Assembly (NCBI GenBank): GCA_021234155.1
Contig: JAJEKV010000170.1
Coordinates: 939,743-1,003,742, forward strand
Reading direction: 5' to 3'
Source of the DNA: Isoetes taiwanensis
Taxonomy: Eukaryota; Streptophyta; Lycopodiopsida; Isoetales; Isoetaceae
Length of the DNA: 64,000 bases
Part shown: positions 38,625 to 49,571 of the stretch, piece by piece
Layout of the letters: every line of letters starts with the position of its first letter
Numbering within the stretch: the stretch's first letter is position 1
Notes under the pieces: model-generated
What the model was told of the DNA's origin: nothing
Database searches by the model: none
The model's input: only the letters and a program-made list of their open reading frames with translations
Position numbers and translations under genes: made by a program

Positions 38625-39524
38625 CTAACACGCCCATGTGGCCTTAGCATTCTTTTCATCATAAGCTTTCTTGTGACAAGTCTCCTCAGTATGATTAGTT
38701 TTATGACAATAATGACATCTGTCACGATCGGGGTGATGAAAACAATCTACTGCAGAATGATTTGTTTTACCACAATGAGGGCACGGAACGCGTGACATGT
38801 TAGCATGACTTCTACCTCGACTAGAGTTATTGCGAAAACGTCTATCAATAGCAACATTGGCTAGTTCTGATGGCTCTTCTCGGTCTTTGAGCTGTTGAGA
38901 ATGATCAAATAAAGATAGGCATATATTATCAAAATCAGAATTGTCTTTTTCAGCTAAAACAACCACAATTGTTTCAAATTCAGGTGGCATGGATCGTAAC
39001 AACATAGCAGGTAATTTGTTAGATAGAACAGGTTCACTAGCTGCAGCTAACTGTTCTACCAAGGACTTAAACTTATCAATATGATCTTGTAAGGGCTCAT
39101 ACTTAAGTGCAGCTAGTTGATGACCGATATAGATTCGCTCATTCATAGTCTTTTTCTGATATAATTTTTCAATATATGCCCACATATCGTGACTATTGGA
39201 ATATGAAACAACATCCATAATCAACGAATCTTTTAAAGCAGATAAAGGATATCGTTTGGCCACAACATTCTTTTGGTCCCAGACCTGAGTATCAACAATC
39301 CATTCATCATACTCAGCCTCTGTAATGATTTTGGCACCGGTAGCATTCAGTGATTGCTCTAGACGAAGACAAGAATCTTCCACAATGTTAAGTAAATCAT
39401 CACCTTCAAATAGTAAGGTCATTTTAATCTTCCAAATAGGAAATCCAATTCCATCAAAAATTGATACAGTCCTTTGACCTGTAGGATATCCACTGATCAC
39501 AACATTAGATAATGATGTTGTCAT
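38625..39524 (-). CDS. Copia Gag polyprotein
   Basis: An intact 299-aa frame. The first 60 residues include FDGIGFPIWKIKMTLLFEGDD, the usual start of copia Gag. A UBN2-type capsid region follows, with DMWAYIEKLYQKKTMNERI, LKYEPLQDHIDKFKSLVEQL and AMLLRSMPPEFETIVVVL. Near the C-terminus two zinc knuckles are visible, CPHCGKTNHSAVDC and CHYCHKTNHTEETC (both C-x2-C-x4-H-x4-C). Gag packages element RNA into particles. The frame ends without pol. An uninterrupted reading frame suggests recent or trans-mobilised activity. Confidence 0.92.
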   Translation of the reverse strand: MTTSLSNVVISGYPTGQRTVSIFDGIGFPIWKIKMTLLFEGDDLLNIVEDSCLRLEQSLNATGAKIITEAEYDEWIVDTQVWDQKNVVAKRYPLSALKDSLIMDVVSYSNSHDMWAYIEKLYQKKTMNERIYIGHQLAALKYEPLQDHIDKFKSLVEQLAAASEPVLSNKLPAMLLRSMPPEFETIVVVLAEKDNSDFDNICLSLFDHSQQLKDREEPSELANVAIDRRFRNNSSRGRSHANMSRVPCPHCGKTNHSAVDCFHHPDRDRCHYCHKTNHTEETCHKKAYDEKNAKATWAC

Positions 39525-39559
39525 GCCTGTTCTTTCCTGCTTTGCTCCATTACTTTTAT

Positions 39560-39730
39560 AGGTTTTGATAAATCACATAGCTTTTCCATGATGTTTCAAT
39601 TTGACCTTTATATTTTGATAAATCACATGGCTTTTCCATGATTTTTCAATTTAACCTCATGACTTTCTATTGTTCTCAATAAATCACATGGTTTTTCCAT
39701 GATGTTTTGAAAACCTCATAACTTTTCATA
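39560..39730. repeat. Three tandem units in the copia leader
   Basis: A unit of about 60 bases containing AAATCACATGGCTTTTCCAT is repeated three times between the LTR and gag. Confidence 0.75.
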
Positions 39731-40024
39731 ATTTGCAAGCACATGAAAATATCGCTCCATTGCTTTACATAACTTTCATGGAAAGATTTATAATTCATTT
39801 ATCATGCATATGAAAAAATCATATCATTACGTTCACATGTTCCTTCACGATCATTTTAGAAATAATAAGTTCTTTTATCATGCATATACAACCTATATGA
39901 TGAGGTGTTTTATAAGCATAGATTACACTATTGATCTTTTATTGCTTTTCAAAAGTAAGCAGATGACAATTTCTCTTATGTATGAATGATACTACGAAAC
40001 TTTAAGTAATCACAAAATAAGCAA

Positions 40025-40130
40025 AGAACAAACTAAAAAAACATATATAGGGATCTAAAAGAACAAATTAATAAAACATATCTAGAGATCTAAAAGAACA
40101 AACTAATAAAACATATTTAGGGATCCATCA
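40025..40130. repeat. Three tandem units of about 36 bases
   Basis: A unit built on AAAGAACAAACTAATAAAAC and ATATNTAGGGATC is repeated three times in the untranslated leader of the copia element. Confidence 0.7.
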
Positions 40131-40539
40131 ATACCACTTTTCTTCTATAGTTTAAAAAATAGAGTTAGTTATTAAATTTTCATAACTCAAAAAGTACCTA
40201 ACCTTTTCCACTAATTTTTATTGCTACCTAAACTAGATTCTTTACTCTTTTCAGAAAGCCTTAGATCACACAAAACCGAGTTATATTAAGAAAGTTATGA
40301 CCTTTCAAAATCGACCCATTTTTTGCTTCTATAGCTATGACCTTCATAAACGAACATAAATTAGTTTTCTTTCAAGCATGATTCTACTTCTAATTCCCTT
40401 TCTCAATATATGAACTGTACGAAAGTCTCAAGATCGACGCTATTGCCTGCGTATTACCTTCTAACAAAAACTCTGTCAAAACTTTTGTTCCTGCAAAAGT
40501 TTGCCGTCAATTCCTTGCAGTATCTATGAACTCAAACTT

Positions 40540-40552
40540 GGCTCTGATACCA
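40540..40552 (-). other. Copia primer-binding site
   Basis: The minus strand reads TGGTATCAGAGCC next to the 5' LTR, complementary to the 3' end of initiator-Met tRNA. Confidence 0.9.
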
Positions 40553-40769
40553 TGTTGCGAATATAACAAGCAAGGAAGTGAGAGACATAGCAAAACAGAG
40601 AAAGAGAGAGAGCACAAGTTAATCCCAAAGCGAATCATTCATTCATGAAGAGAGCATGCTCTTATATACAATGAGGACTAAAAGGAAAAAGCCCTTTTAG
40701 CTCCTTTGAGCCAAATATAGACAAAAGACCAAGGTTGTAGAACGTGCATAAATAGGACACGTTCCAATA
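40553..40769 (-). repeat. Copia 5' LTR
   Basis: The plus strand starts TGTTGCGAATATAACA and ends GTTCCAATA. It matches the left LTR with only a few differences, so the insertion is young. It includes TATATAAGAG (minus strand), a possible TATA box. Confidence 0.9.
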
Positions 40770-40774
40770 ATTCT

Positions 40775-41639
40775 GCTCAGCTGCTTGTAGAGATGTTTGA
40801 AAATTGGAGCATATGTTGAACTGCTGAATCTACCAGTATGCGGTAATATTCTGTTTTGTAAACCCTGCATAAGGTGCAAAGGAGGCCAAAACAAGAAACA
40901 ATAGTGGGTCAGAGTCAGACCAGGGCAACATAATAGTAGACAAACAGGATGCCTGGAAAATGGGATAGTTTACGTGATGCCTATCCATTCACACCACGCG
41001 AGGAGAGAAAGAAGAGAACTTATTTAATTAATTATTTATATTTATATTTATTATATTATTTTATAATTATTAATTGGTGCATATTCTTTTCAACTATTTA
41101 TTAGTTCCATTATAATCTTTTTTCTGGGATTTATCCCCTCTCCCCCCTTGTCCCTCCCTTTGCCATCCCCTTTGCCCTTTTTCCATTCCCCTCCCCCTTA
41201 GCCCCACCCGTGCCCCTTTGCCCCTATGCCCAGACTCCCTCCATTCTCCCCTTCCATCCCACCCTTCTCTGTCCCTCCCTTCCCTTCTCTTTTCCCTCCA
41301 TCTCCCTTTGCCCCTACCCCTTTGCCCCTATGCCTAGCCTCCCTCCATTCTTGCCTTCCTTCCCACCCTTCTCCCTCCCTCCCTTCCCTTCTCCCTTCCT
41401 CGCTCCTCCTTCCTTCCCACAACTCATTATTCCTAAATATTATGGAAAAATCTCATGACCTAGTTCTTAAAATATGATGTGAAAATCTAATAGTGATTCA
41501 AAGTAAAATTGCAAATTCTTGATGGAGTTCCACTTTAACTGCATGAGGCCCATCCGTTTGAATGTGTCCCTCTTTAATGTAATGTGACTTTGATGCATCA
41601 AGTATAAATTCCCTTTCGAGGAGCATTAATTTCACATCC
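40775..41639. other. Intergenic DNA with pyrimidine-rich tract
   Basis: No gene is supported. 41130-41420 is almost pure C/T on the plus strand and includes a duplicated unit of about 104 bases (TTGCCCCTATGCC at 41218 and 41322). Long ORFs across it on both strands are low-complexity shadows. Confidence 0.7.
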
Positions 41640-41965
41640 GGCTAATATCATTGTACATGGAGTTTGAGCTTTTACTCCGAATTCTAGTCTCAAGAAAAAA
41701 TGTTCAATGTCCTCCCATAAGCAATGTGGTAAGCTCAGTCCCCAAACTTTAAATCCATATAAGATAACATTCTGCACTATTGGAAGAGCTTTAGCTTAAA
41801 CGTCCATGTCCATAGAAAGGTTCTCATGTACATACTTTACGTGGCATATAAAGCTTTGTGTCTTTCTTCAACTCTGCAATGCATGTGCTCCACTTGTGTT
41901 TTTTTCTTATGACCAATCCCAAATATTTGGATGCATCACATGTTTTAATTCTAGAGCCCTTGTAT
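41640..41965 (-). mobile_element. Hairpin-tailed LINE fragment (RT C-terminal part)
   Basis: On the minus strand it reads CDASKYLGLVIRKKHKWSTC and further on VILYGFKVWG, LPHCLWEDIEH and FLRLEFGVKAQTP. These match the LINE at 60.17-60.5 kb in order. The 5' end is abrupt at 41965 and abuts a GA-rich tract. Confidence 0.75.
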
Positions 41966-42060
41966 GTGGGGAGAGAGGGAGAGAGAACATAGAGAATGAA
42001 GAGAAGAATTGAGAGAGAAGAGAATGGAGATATAGAGAGAAAGGGAGAACGAATAGAGTA
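41966..42060 (+). repeat. GA-rich simple sequence between LINE pieces
   Basis: Impure GAGA/GGGA sequence between the truncated end of one LINE and the pentamer tail (TTCAA units) of the next. Confidence 0.8.
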
Positions 42061-42265
42061 GAATTGAATTGAATTGACTTTTATCGTCCATGAAGACCAA
42101 AAGGTCTGTGAGACCCAATACAAAAAAGAGCACATCAAGCCCATTATGACATAAGATTAAAAACCCTCAGCTCGAAGTGTTTTCAAAGGGAAAACTTTAG
42201 CAGTAATAGAATCCCTGAAAAACTGTATATGGCCTGGGATAGCTCAACATGAGCAATGGCTGCAA
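42061..42265 (-). mobile_element. LINE 3' end (UTR, hairpin and pentamer tail)
   Basis: On the minus strand this contains ACTGCTAAAGTTTTCCCTTT, CAGACCTTTTGGTCTT, TGGACGATAAAAG and then TCAAT pentamers. The same 3' UTR is found at 49.6 and 55.0 kb. The hairpin AGACC-TTTT-GGTCT is perfect here. Confidence 0.8.
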
Positions 42266-42301
42266 TATCTATACTTGATATTATTGTTTAAAGTTGAGAT
42301 C

Positions 42302-42541
42302 TTAGCTCTTGGTACTTCCCCATCTGCTTCTCCAACTGGCAATGAGATTTGACATATAGCTCTTGACCTTGCAAAATGAGTGTTTTTTGCAGGTCTCATA
42401 TATCATGGTCCTAGCAGGACGAGTTTCTTCCAACCTTCCAAACCTGGAGGTCATGTGAGTGGCCTTGCCAAAATTTTCTTTCTCGAGAGCGTTGATCCTA
42501 TCTTGTAGAGCTTGAAGAGGTTGTTGTATCTTGGTAGTCAT
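42302..42541 (-). CDS. Hypothetical ORF, coiled-coil-like
   Basis: 79 codons. The first 35 residues (LQALQDRINALEKENFGKA) have a heptad pattern of Leu/Ile with charged residues, and the remainder is basic. No family is recognised. It lies between LINE pieces and may derive from a retroelement. Confidence 0.2.
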   Translation of the reverse strand: MTTKIQQPLQALQDRINALEKENFGKATHMTSRFGRLEETRPARTMIYETCKKHSFCKVKSYMSNLIASWRSRWGSTKS

Positions 42542-42837
42542 CGCAGTCTGTACGTATTGTTGTGTTATAGTCTCCCTAATTTCCTACTTAGAATGTTCTG
42601 TCTTGGATCATGGTATTCAGCTTGTTTGATGTTGTGGCCGTATCAGCCATTGTACATCATAAGGATTGGAAAAACCATTTACCTCTTTGATTTTGCATCC
42701 TCGAGTACTTAACAAATTGTATGTTACGAGCTGTTCAGTCATTTCAACATCTTTAAGTTCAATACTAGCCTCTTTTCTCAAATGCTTTCTTAACTCACAA
42801 GTACAACCATGATGGCACACCTATAAATAGGTATGTT

Positions 42838-42955
42838 CTTATGCTACTTTTATTTGCAGTTGATGTGGTATTGCAAAAGTATTGCAAAGGCATTTGGATA
42901 CGCTTTTATGGTTTTGTGATGTAAAAGGCATGCAAGTCAATATTGGTAAGAGCAA
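42838..42955 (+). mobile_element. LINE RT fragment, plus strand
   Basis: Across frame shifts it reads AVDVVL, then RHLDTLLWFCDVKGMQVNIG, matching the RT active-site region of LINE 1 (VVDVVLLS, DAFPLFCDAKGMQVNMG). It is a short relic. Confidence 0.6.
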
Positions 42956-44239
42956 CTATAGACTTCAATGCCTACATTGCCGAAATAGCGACTGGCCATG
43001 GAAAAGCAATGCATTTCCAACATAGAGATGCACATCAGCAGGTTGATGAGATCGCTTCAACTAGCAACTTTTAAATGGCATCAAGATATGACAAACATCA
43101 TCAACCTTTGGATTGATCTTCCTATTCTGGTAAATCTACCTTTATACAAAAGGCAAGGCATTTTCATGTTCTGAAAAAACCTATGGGACAAAAAAAGTAA
43201 AATAAAATAAATGACAAAATTAGCCAGAAATGGTTTTTTGTGTTTGAAGGTCCACATGAAGAAATGCATGCTCCTGATTGTACTTGCGTGTGTACATGCG
43301 AGACGGCTCGTAATGCAAAGCGAGGCCTTCTGTGCAATGTTATAGATGCAAACAACAGGTTCAATGTAGCACTTATCTCTAAGTGTGGGTGCAGTTACTG
43401 CAACTACATTAACATTTCACGGGGAATTGTTTAAGCTTAGTGTGTACCATGTTTATCTCAGGTGTATGAGTTTCGCTAACTCCACTTTATGTACAAGACA
43501 CCTCTACTTTCTGTTCATAGAGCTATATTGTCTACTTCTTGTTGTTTTAATTTTGTGTAGAAGGGTTACACTTCCCGTGCCAAAGAGTCATTTATAACCA
43601 AGCACCTAATATAATATGTTTTGTCACCAGCCTGTGTCGTAATCTGTTTCATTCAAGTGTTCATGTACTTCTCATTTCTGCAGAATGCTGTCAGCTTGCA
43701 AATAGTTGTGTCTTCCAGAACTTTTAGGTTGTTGATTATTTTCTTTTTTTCTTTCTATTTTTGTATATTGACAGTTAAACGTTGTCGAAAAAAAAAGATG
43801 AAATCCTTTTTAACTCAGATGTCAATGTGGAAGATATTTGAACTCAAACACAAGTCAAATATTGGTCAATGGAAGTCATGGTGCAAACGATGATCAGAAA
43901 TGAACAACTCAAATTGGGGAAGGATAATTTTTTTTGGGAAATTCTAAAACAAATAGTAAATATAACAATCAAGTAGAAATATCATTGTAGTAAAAATATT
44001 ACAATGCAACAATTTTGACAGATACACATGCTAAGCTCTTCTCAAGTTTCTGACCAAGTTCTGGCCCTCCAACTATTGGAAAATTATGTGCCTCACTTAA
44101 TCCACTTCCTTCTTCATCTTACTTCTCATTTGTTCTGTCTCATAATAATTAAGTTGAGGCAGATCTTGCTCAATAGATAACAGTTCCATGCCAAGATCCT
44201 CCGTTATGCAGAAATTCCATAAAACATGCAATCTCTGTG
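42956..44239. other. Intergenic DNA
   Basis: Small overlapping ORFs only (43240-43893), with no domains and no clear start context. No RNA gene was seen. Confidence 0.45.
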
Positions 44240-44335
44240 AATAATAAAAATCCAATCCAATTCAATTCTATTCCTATTCTATTCTATTCTATTCTATTCT
44301 ATTCTATTCTATTCTATTCTATTCTATTCTATGCT
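44240..44335 (+). repeat. TATTC pentamer array, probable LINE tail
   Basis: GTGAATAATAAAAATCC is followed by CAATT units and then about 14 TATTC units. The lead-in resembles the LINE 3' end (GGACGATAAAAATC) and the pentamer resembles other LINE tails in the window, so the array is probably an expanded tail. Confidence 0.6.
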
Positions 44336-44509
44336 ATTCTAACAAAAATATCCCTATCTACAAGGCTATTCCGCAAAACAATGTCATAGTCCATTGTCAA
44401 TAATTTGCTCATGGTACATCTTCTAGTGAACTTATCCTACCGCATGTTTCTGAGACAATTGATAATCTATTTTTGTCAAGATTCATATCCTGTTGATACA
44501 TTATATATC

Positions 44510-46583
44510 ACTATAGGCATACGACAGTGTTAACTAGGCCTTCTTAGAGAAATGTCTCTTACGCTTTGGTTTTGGTGCACAATTCACAGTCGATATCATG
44601 AGGCTTCATTATTCTGCTTGCTCTTCTATTCTCTTCCAAGGAGAACCCTCAGCATTCTTTCAGGTGGGTCGTGGCATCCGTCAGGGCTGCCCATTAGGTC
44701 CATTGTTATTTATAGTTGTGGCAGAGTCTTCTCTCGTCGCTCAGGAAGGAATCTTGCATGGACTTCCTATGGACAATGGGTCGCAAGAGATCTTTTAATC
44801 AATATGCCTGACACTTTAATTTTTTTGAGGGCAGATGAGCAAAATTTGCAGAATGTCATTTCCTTGTTGGATTCTTTTTCCCTAGCATCTGGTATTTTTG
44901 TGGGTTGGCAGAAGTGCATATCATTATGGGCATTGGACTCTCCAGTTCCACCATGCGTAACTGCCTATCCACGACAGATCCTTCCCCATGGTAAAGCAAC
45001 TAAACTTCTTGGTATCCTGTAGGTGTTCATATCTCATCAGGAGATGCTTGGGAGGCAGTGATTAAGGGCTTGGAAAAGCATCTTTTTTGGTGGTCCACAA
45101 CTAAGCTTTCCATGGCGGGACGAATCGTTGTGGCTAAGTCAATTCTAAGTAGCACCCATGTGTATATGGCTTCATTCATGTTGGCTCCACAGTAAAAAAT
45201 ACAACTTATCGTTAGGGTTGTCAGGAACTTCATTTGACGGGGAACAGAGGAGGGTGCTGCTGTCAAAGTCAGTTGGAAAAAGTGCATGTTGCAAAGCATT
45301 TTGGCGGCCTTGGAATGATCAATTTTCTTTTGCAGAGCAAGGTGACGATTTCTAAGTTTATTTGGAGAATTTTGAATAATGTGGACGAGTCCCCGGGTTC
45401 CCCTCTTGTTTATCAGTCTTTGCAAATGTGCATTTCTTTTGGGTCTGTTTTTATCTACTGGTCGCATACCCTAATGCTTCTCCATTTCTTAGAGGATTGC
45501 TAGTTGCGTGGCAAACTGTACAATCTCTGTTTCATTTTCACCATCTTGCGCACACTAGCACTACTGCAAGTTGTTGGTGGATTCCATTGGACGGTGGTCC
45601 TCTGGTATCTTCAGTCCACCCATTGACGCAGTGTCGATGGAGATCAGCAGGTGTGTATATGATATCTGATTGGTATAATAATCAAAAGCAGTTGCTGACA
45701 TGGGAAGAGTTTAAAGCTAAGTTCCTCCTTTTAAGGTGGGATCGGACTATTTGGCGGAAGGTATCTTCAATTCTTCCTCCAATAGCACAAGTGGATGACC
45801 CCAGCCTTGGGTACTTCATGAGCGTGTCAAAGCAGATAAGTTGGTGAATTTCATGTACAAGATCTTGCTTGCTACGGATGTCTTGCCTCCTTCATCGAAG
45901 TGGCCTTTGGTCATTCCTAGGGACCGGCAGAAAGCAGTGTGGAAATGGGTATGAGATAAACTACTCCATCCCAAAGTATCTGTTTTATGGTGGCAAGTCA
46001 TTCATCGTTGTCTGCGCGTTAATATTCTGGTGCACAGATTTCGTCCAGAGGTATCTGCACTTTGTCCCTTATGTGTACAGAGGGACGAGACAATTGAGCA
46101 TTGCTTCTTCCTGTGTAGACATGTCAGGCATGTTTGGTTGTGGCTTCAAAGCCTCTTTCGTTGCAATTTGAATAGCCAGCAGATATTATTAGCAGTCTAT
46201 CCAAGTGGTTGGGAAAATTTGGCAAAACGGGCGTTTCATTTGGCTTCTGCATGGATCATCTGGTCCATTTGAAAAAGAAGGAATCTTCTCATATTCAAAG
46301 GTCTTGCTTGCTCAGATGCACAGGTCCTTCTTGATGCCCAACAACGAATTGTCAAAGCATTCAGGTGCTCATCAATTGCAAATGAGGTGAAGAGACGTAT
46401 TTGGGAGCACTATCTTCCGATTCACACTTACTCGTGAGATTTTGCCTGCTCTTCATACTGTTTAGATGTTGACTTGAGTGAGACAGATTTGCTCTGGTGG
46501 ACATTCTCTCCACTGAGTTTTTAGTCCCCATTGTACTTTGTAACTTTCTTTGAATAATAAAGGCTCAAGTCCTTCAAAAAAAA
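44510..46583 (+). mobile_element. L1-type LINE, 5'-truncated, with poly(A)
   Basis: It begins in RT (AYDSVN near 44514), continues with GIRQGCPLGPLLFIVVAES, a damaged active site (QYA then DTLIFL, with one Asp codon and frame lost), the thumb region, a zf-RVT domain, a 3' UTR with AATAATAAAGG and a short A run at 46575-46583. Several frameshifts are present. It is a different family from the GC-rich L1 at 19.8-24.6 kb. Confidence 0.85.
45850..46272 (+). pseudogene. zf-RVT domain of L1 ORF2
   Basis: Across two frames: AVWKWVWDKLLHPKVSVLWW, then HRFRPEVSALCPLCVQRDET and IEHCFFLCRHVRHVWLWL. The Cys/His pattern CPLC-x7-H-x4-C is the zf-RVT zinc site that follows RT in plant L1 ORF2. Confidence 0.85.
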
Positions 46584-47224
46584 AACTATATACTTCCTAA
46601 AGTATACCATGAAAATTTGACCATTGAACCTCTAAATTCACTCCCCCTATTTTCCACAAACCCACAAAAGCTATTAATATTGAACCTCTAGACTGCTCCC
46701 CCACAAACCCTAATAATATTCTGCAAACCTTCTAGCTTTATATTTCCCCCTTCATATTTTAAGGTTATGATCCATCTTTCGAAATTGGCATGCTTTTAAG
46801 AAATGAGGATAGAAAATCAGTGAATTTTTTTCCAATCTAAAAGAATCAAGAAGAATATGCAAGGGTCTAAGTACGTGGATTCAGATAATTCAGTTAGGTT
46901 CAAAGGATTTACTTTGTAAATTGTAGTTTACATTCAAGTTTCTATATAATAAGCCCACAGTGTGTCGTGGGATTATAAGCTTAGGGATGTACAGCATATT
47001 GCTAAGAACATAATATAAAACTGTCCAATTTCCAAAAACTTCGTAAATTAACTGCCAAATATTTCCCAATTATAGGCCTCTATATCAATTTATGATGTTG
47101 AGAACCTGCAACACAGTGTGATAAAATAATGACAAAAGATATATTATACAAAATGTAATATGTGCAGTACCTCCACACCAGAGATTTTCCTTACTGGAAA
47201 CCCATTTGACCTTCAATTTCAAGT
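46584..47224. other. 3' flank of the Gln-rich gene
   Basis: Non-coding sequence after the L1. It should contain the 3' UTR of the minus-strand gene ending at 47225. No clear poly(A) signal was chosen. Confidence 0.45.
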
Positions 47225-48228
47225 CTAAATTACAGAACTCTTCTTTGCATTGCTAGGCACTAGTATAAAGTTCCATCCCGCAGGTGATCCACCAATAATT
47301 GGTAAGGCATACTGCTCCATGGAGGCTGTGCTTGGGTCTATAGGAGCTGTATTCTGATGTGGGAGGGGACTTAAGGATGGGCCTGATTCCATTTTTGGCC
47401 TTTTAGTTGGAATCTGCTCTGCATCTGAAGGCCTTTTCTGCTTAGATAACAGGACTGTTTCGGATCGCAATTGCTTACATAATTCCCGGATTTGCTTAAT
47501 TCCTGAAAGCATATACACATGTTAGCAATAGACTACTGATAATAGTAAAACATCATCAACACAATTTAAATCAATGCACTGTGTGTAGTATGATAATTTT
47601 AAGTCTCTTGGTTTAAGGGTTCATATCAGATGATATTTAAAATACATGATGGCTTAATGAATCATATGCTAAACACAAATAACAAAACTGAGAGATATAA
47701 AATAGAAACAATTCCTGAGGACAAGCTTAAAAAAAGAACATATGCACCTTTATGTACAAGGAATAAGAATACCTCGCCGAAGATTGGATGCTGCATTGCA
47801 GTTATAATAGAACTGGGTTTTCAGAACCTATCAAGAAATACATGAACATAATGAGATACAGTTTAATCGACATAATAAAAACGATGACTCGATCCATTTA
47901 AGTGCAGATGTGCAATGAAGTGCTCATAATTTACCTGGAGTACATGAGGCCGCATTTCCTGAACCAGTTGCTCCAGCTCTGAGTACTTGGATGCATCACT
48001 CAGTCCACATTGTTGTTGTTGATATTGAACATGCTGCTGGTAATATGATTGCTGATGAAGGTTCTGCTGATGCTGCATGTAGGTAGAGGCAGCAGCGGAG
48101 GTAGTCGGGATATGTGAGTGGTTAGGCAATCCACTGGGAGTGACAGTGGCACCAGGAACAGTATGTTTGATGGGCGCAGGCACTCCATGAGATTCTGCTG
48201 GTGTTGTTGCATTCATATGCATTGCCAT
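47225..48228 (-). CDS. Gln-rich, probably nuclear protein of unknown family
   Basis: Three coding exons fit one frame of 208 aa with GT-AG introns: 48228-47935, 47827-47773 and 47502-47225. Residues 1-50 are Pro/Thr/Ser-rich. Residues 50-75 are Gln/His/Tyr-rich (QHQQNLHQQSYYQQHVQYQQ). Then come helices with SKYSELEQLVQEMRPHV and FYYNCNAASNLRRGIKQIRE. A bipartite basic signal lies near residue 135 (KQKRPSDAEQIPTKRPK). The end is Ser/Pro-rich. The composition suggests a transcription cofactor, for example a small Mediator-type subunit, but I do not recognise the family. An upstream ATG at 49011 (MAPKKKAIH) could splice in frame and add 12 residues if the donor is the GT at 48982. The better donor four bases downstream would make it a short upstream ORF. 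Confidence 0.7.
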
Positions 48229-48235
48229 AAAAATG

Positions 48236-48980
48236 CTAGAAAATGTAAGCAAGAGTTTATATTTGAAGATGTTGGCAAGTTGACAGTGCCTGGATCATGA
48301 ATTATATTCGCCTATACTCAGCGTTTCCTATGCCACAAAAGTGTTTGCCAACCTGCAGGCTAAGTTCATACAGACACTCCGTAGAGAAATGGATAGTGTT
48401 ACATCACAATTGTATTACCTGCAAAAAGTAACATACACGTCTTGATAAGATGCATGGCATTGGCACCACAACTGGGTTGTTTCAGATTATAGGTTTTTGA
48501 AAGATGTAAAACATCACGAAATCGTGTACTAATGTCACTTGAAAAAGTTACATTTCTCGGGAGGGAAACTTTTCCCTTGCAAATCAACACACGACATTTG
48601 CATCCATTGTACAGCAGCGTACAATAAACGGATGTGCACCATCTGCTTCACTATAAAGCTGAAACTGGCCTTAGTTTCGACTGTTTATGGCCTGTCCGAA
48701 ATATACTTCTGAAAACAGGTTAATTAAAGCATTGCATAAATCCTAGCTTTCTCTCGAGATTTAGCAATTTTTCCTCACAGTTACCAGGAGATCACAAAAA
48801 ACTATTTCCATTTAAAATAAAACCATGTCTCTAGAATGAGAAGACTATAACATATGGAAATCAAGGGAACCCATGACATAACCAAATGGGTAAAATTTTA
48901 CGGTAATTTTAACGTGATCATGTTGAAAACCTTAAATGCGGCAATGACTCAATTAAAAGAACATCGTTAGAGCTCACCTA
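48236..48980 (-). other. Probable first intron of the Gln-rich gene
   Basis: It runs from a donor GTGAGCTC near 48978 (or GTAGGTGAG at 48982) to the acceptor TTTCTAG ending at 48236. The interior has no ORF or repeat of note. Confidence 0.5.
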
Positions 48981-49028
48981 CATGTGTATCGCTTTCTTCT
49001 TCGGAGCCATGGCGCACAAGTTTAGGGC

Positions 49029-49571
49029 TCAGCGGTAATTTCACTCAAATTCGTTAAACACTGTACTTTGCAGTACAAAAAAAAAAGCCATTTTCAAAAT
49101 TCTCAATATCCTTTCGTATTTTAAACATTCCTAAAATGCCTGTTTTTACTTTTTATATGGCGGATTTCTTCATACTTTCAACTCTTGTGTCCATCAGGTA
49201 AGGTCAATCTGGAGAATAATTTGTGATTTGTTTGAGGCGTATAATATCATAAATAATCTTGTGAACTCCTTTAGTGGGGTTGCATTAAGCTACTAAACCT
49301 TGGGTATTCTGAAATGCTAGGATGCAATCAATACATGTCAGTTCTTTTTGTAGGTTGGCGGTTTAAGGTTTTACATCAATTTGGTATAAATTTAGTTTGT
49401 CATTAGCATTACCGAATAGAATTTATCTTGCAGACACCTAGATTCAAATTTTGTTTCAGTTGGAGAATTATTGTTCCTACTTGATTTCTAACAACAAATT
49501 AGCTTATCAACATGTTTAATTGTTTTGTTTTACTAATATTGTCAACTATTTTTGGTTCTTTTGAATTTAAT
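49029..49571. other. 5' flank of the Gln-rich gene
   Basis: AT-rich sequence. It would contain the promoter of the minus-strand Gln-rich gene. Nothing specific was identified. Confidence 0.4.

Larger units (their letters stand above)
38246..40769 (-). mobile_element. Gag-only copia LTR retrotransposon
   Basis: Two LTRs of about 215 bases in direct orientation flank a 2.1-kb interior. The primer-binding site beside the right LTR is TGGTATCAGAGCC on the minus strand, the initiator-Met tRNA site of Ty1/copia elements. A purine tract (TAGGGGGGA) lies beside the left LTR. The only ORF is gag. Integrase, RT and RNase H are absent. The pentamer ATTCT flanks both ends (38241-38245 and 40770-40774). 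It must rely on enzymes from a full-length relative. Confidence 0.9.

Noticed and set aside
41198-41477. Gly/Arg-rich and Pro-rich proteins
   Set aside because: Low-complexity C/T tract read in several frames, with no start context.
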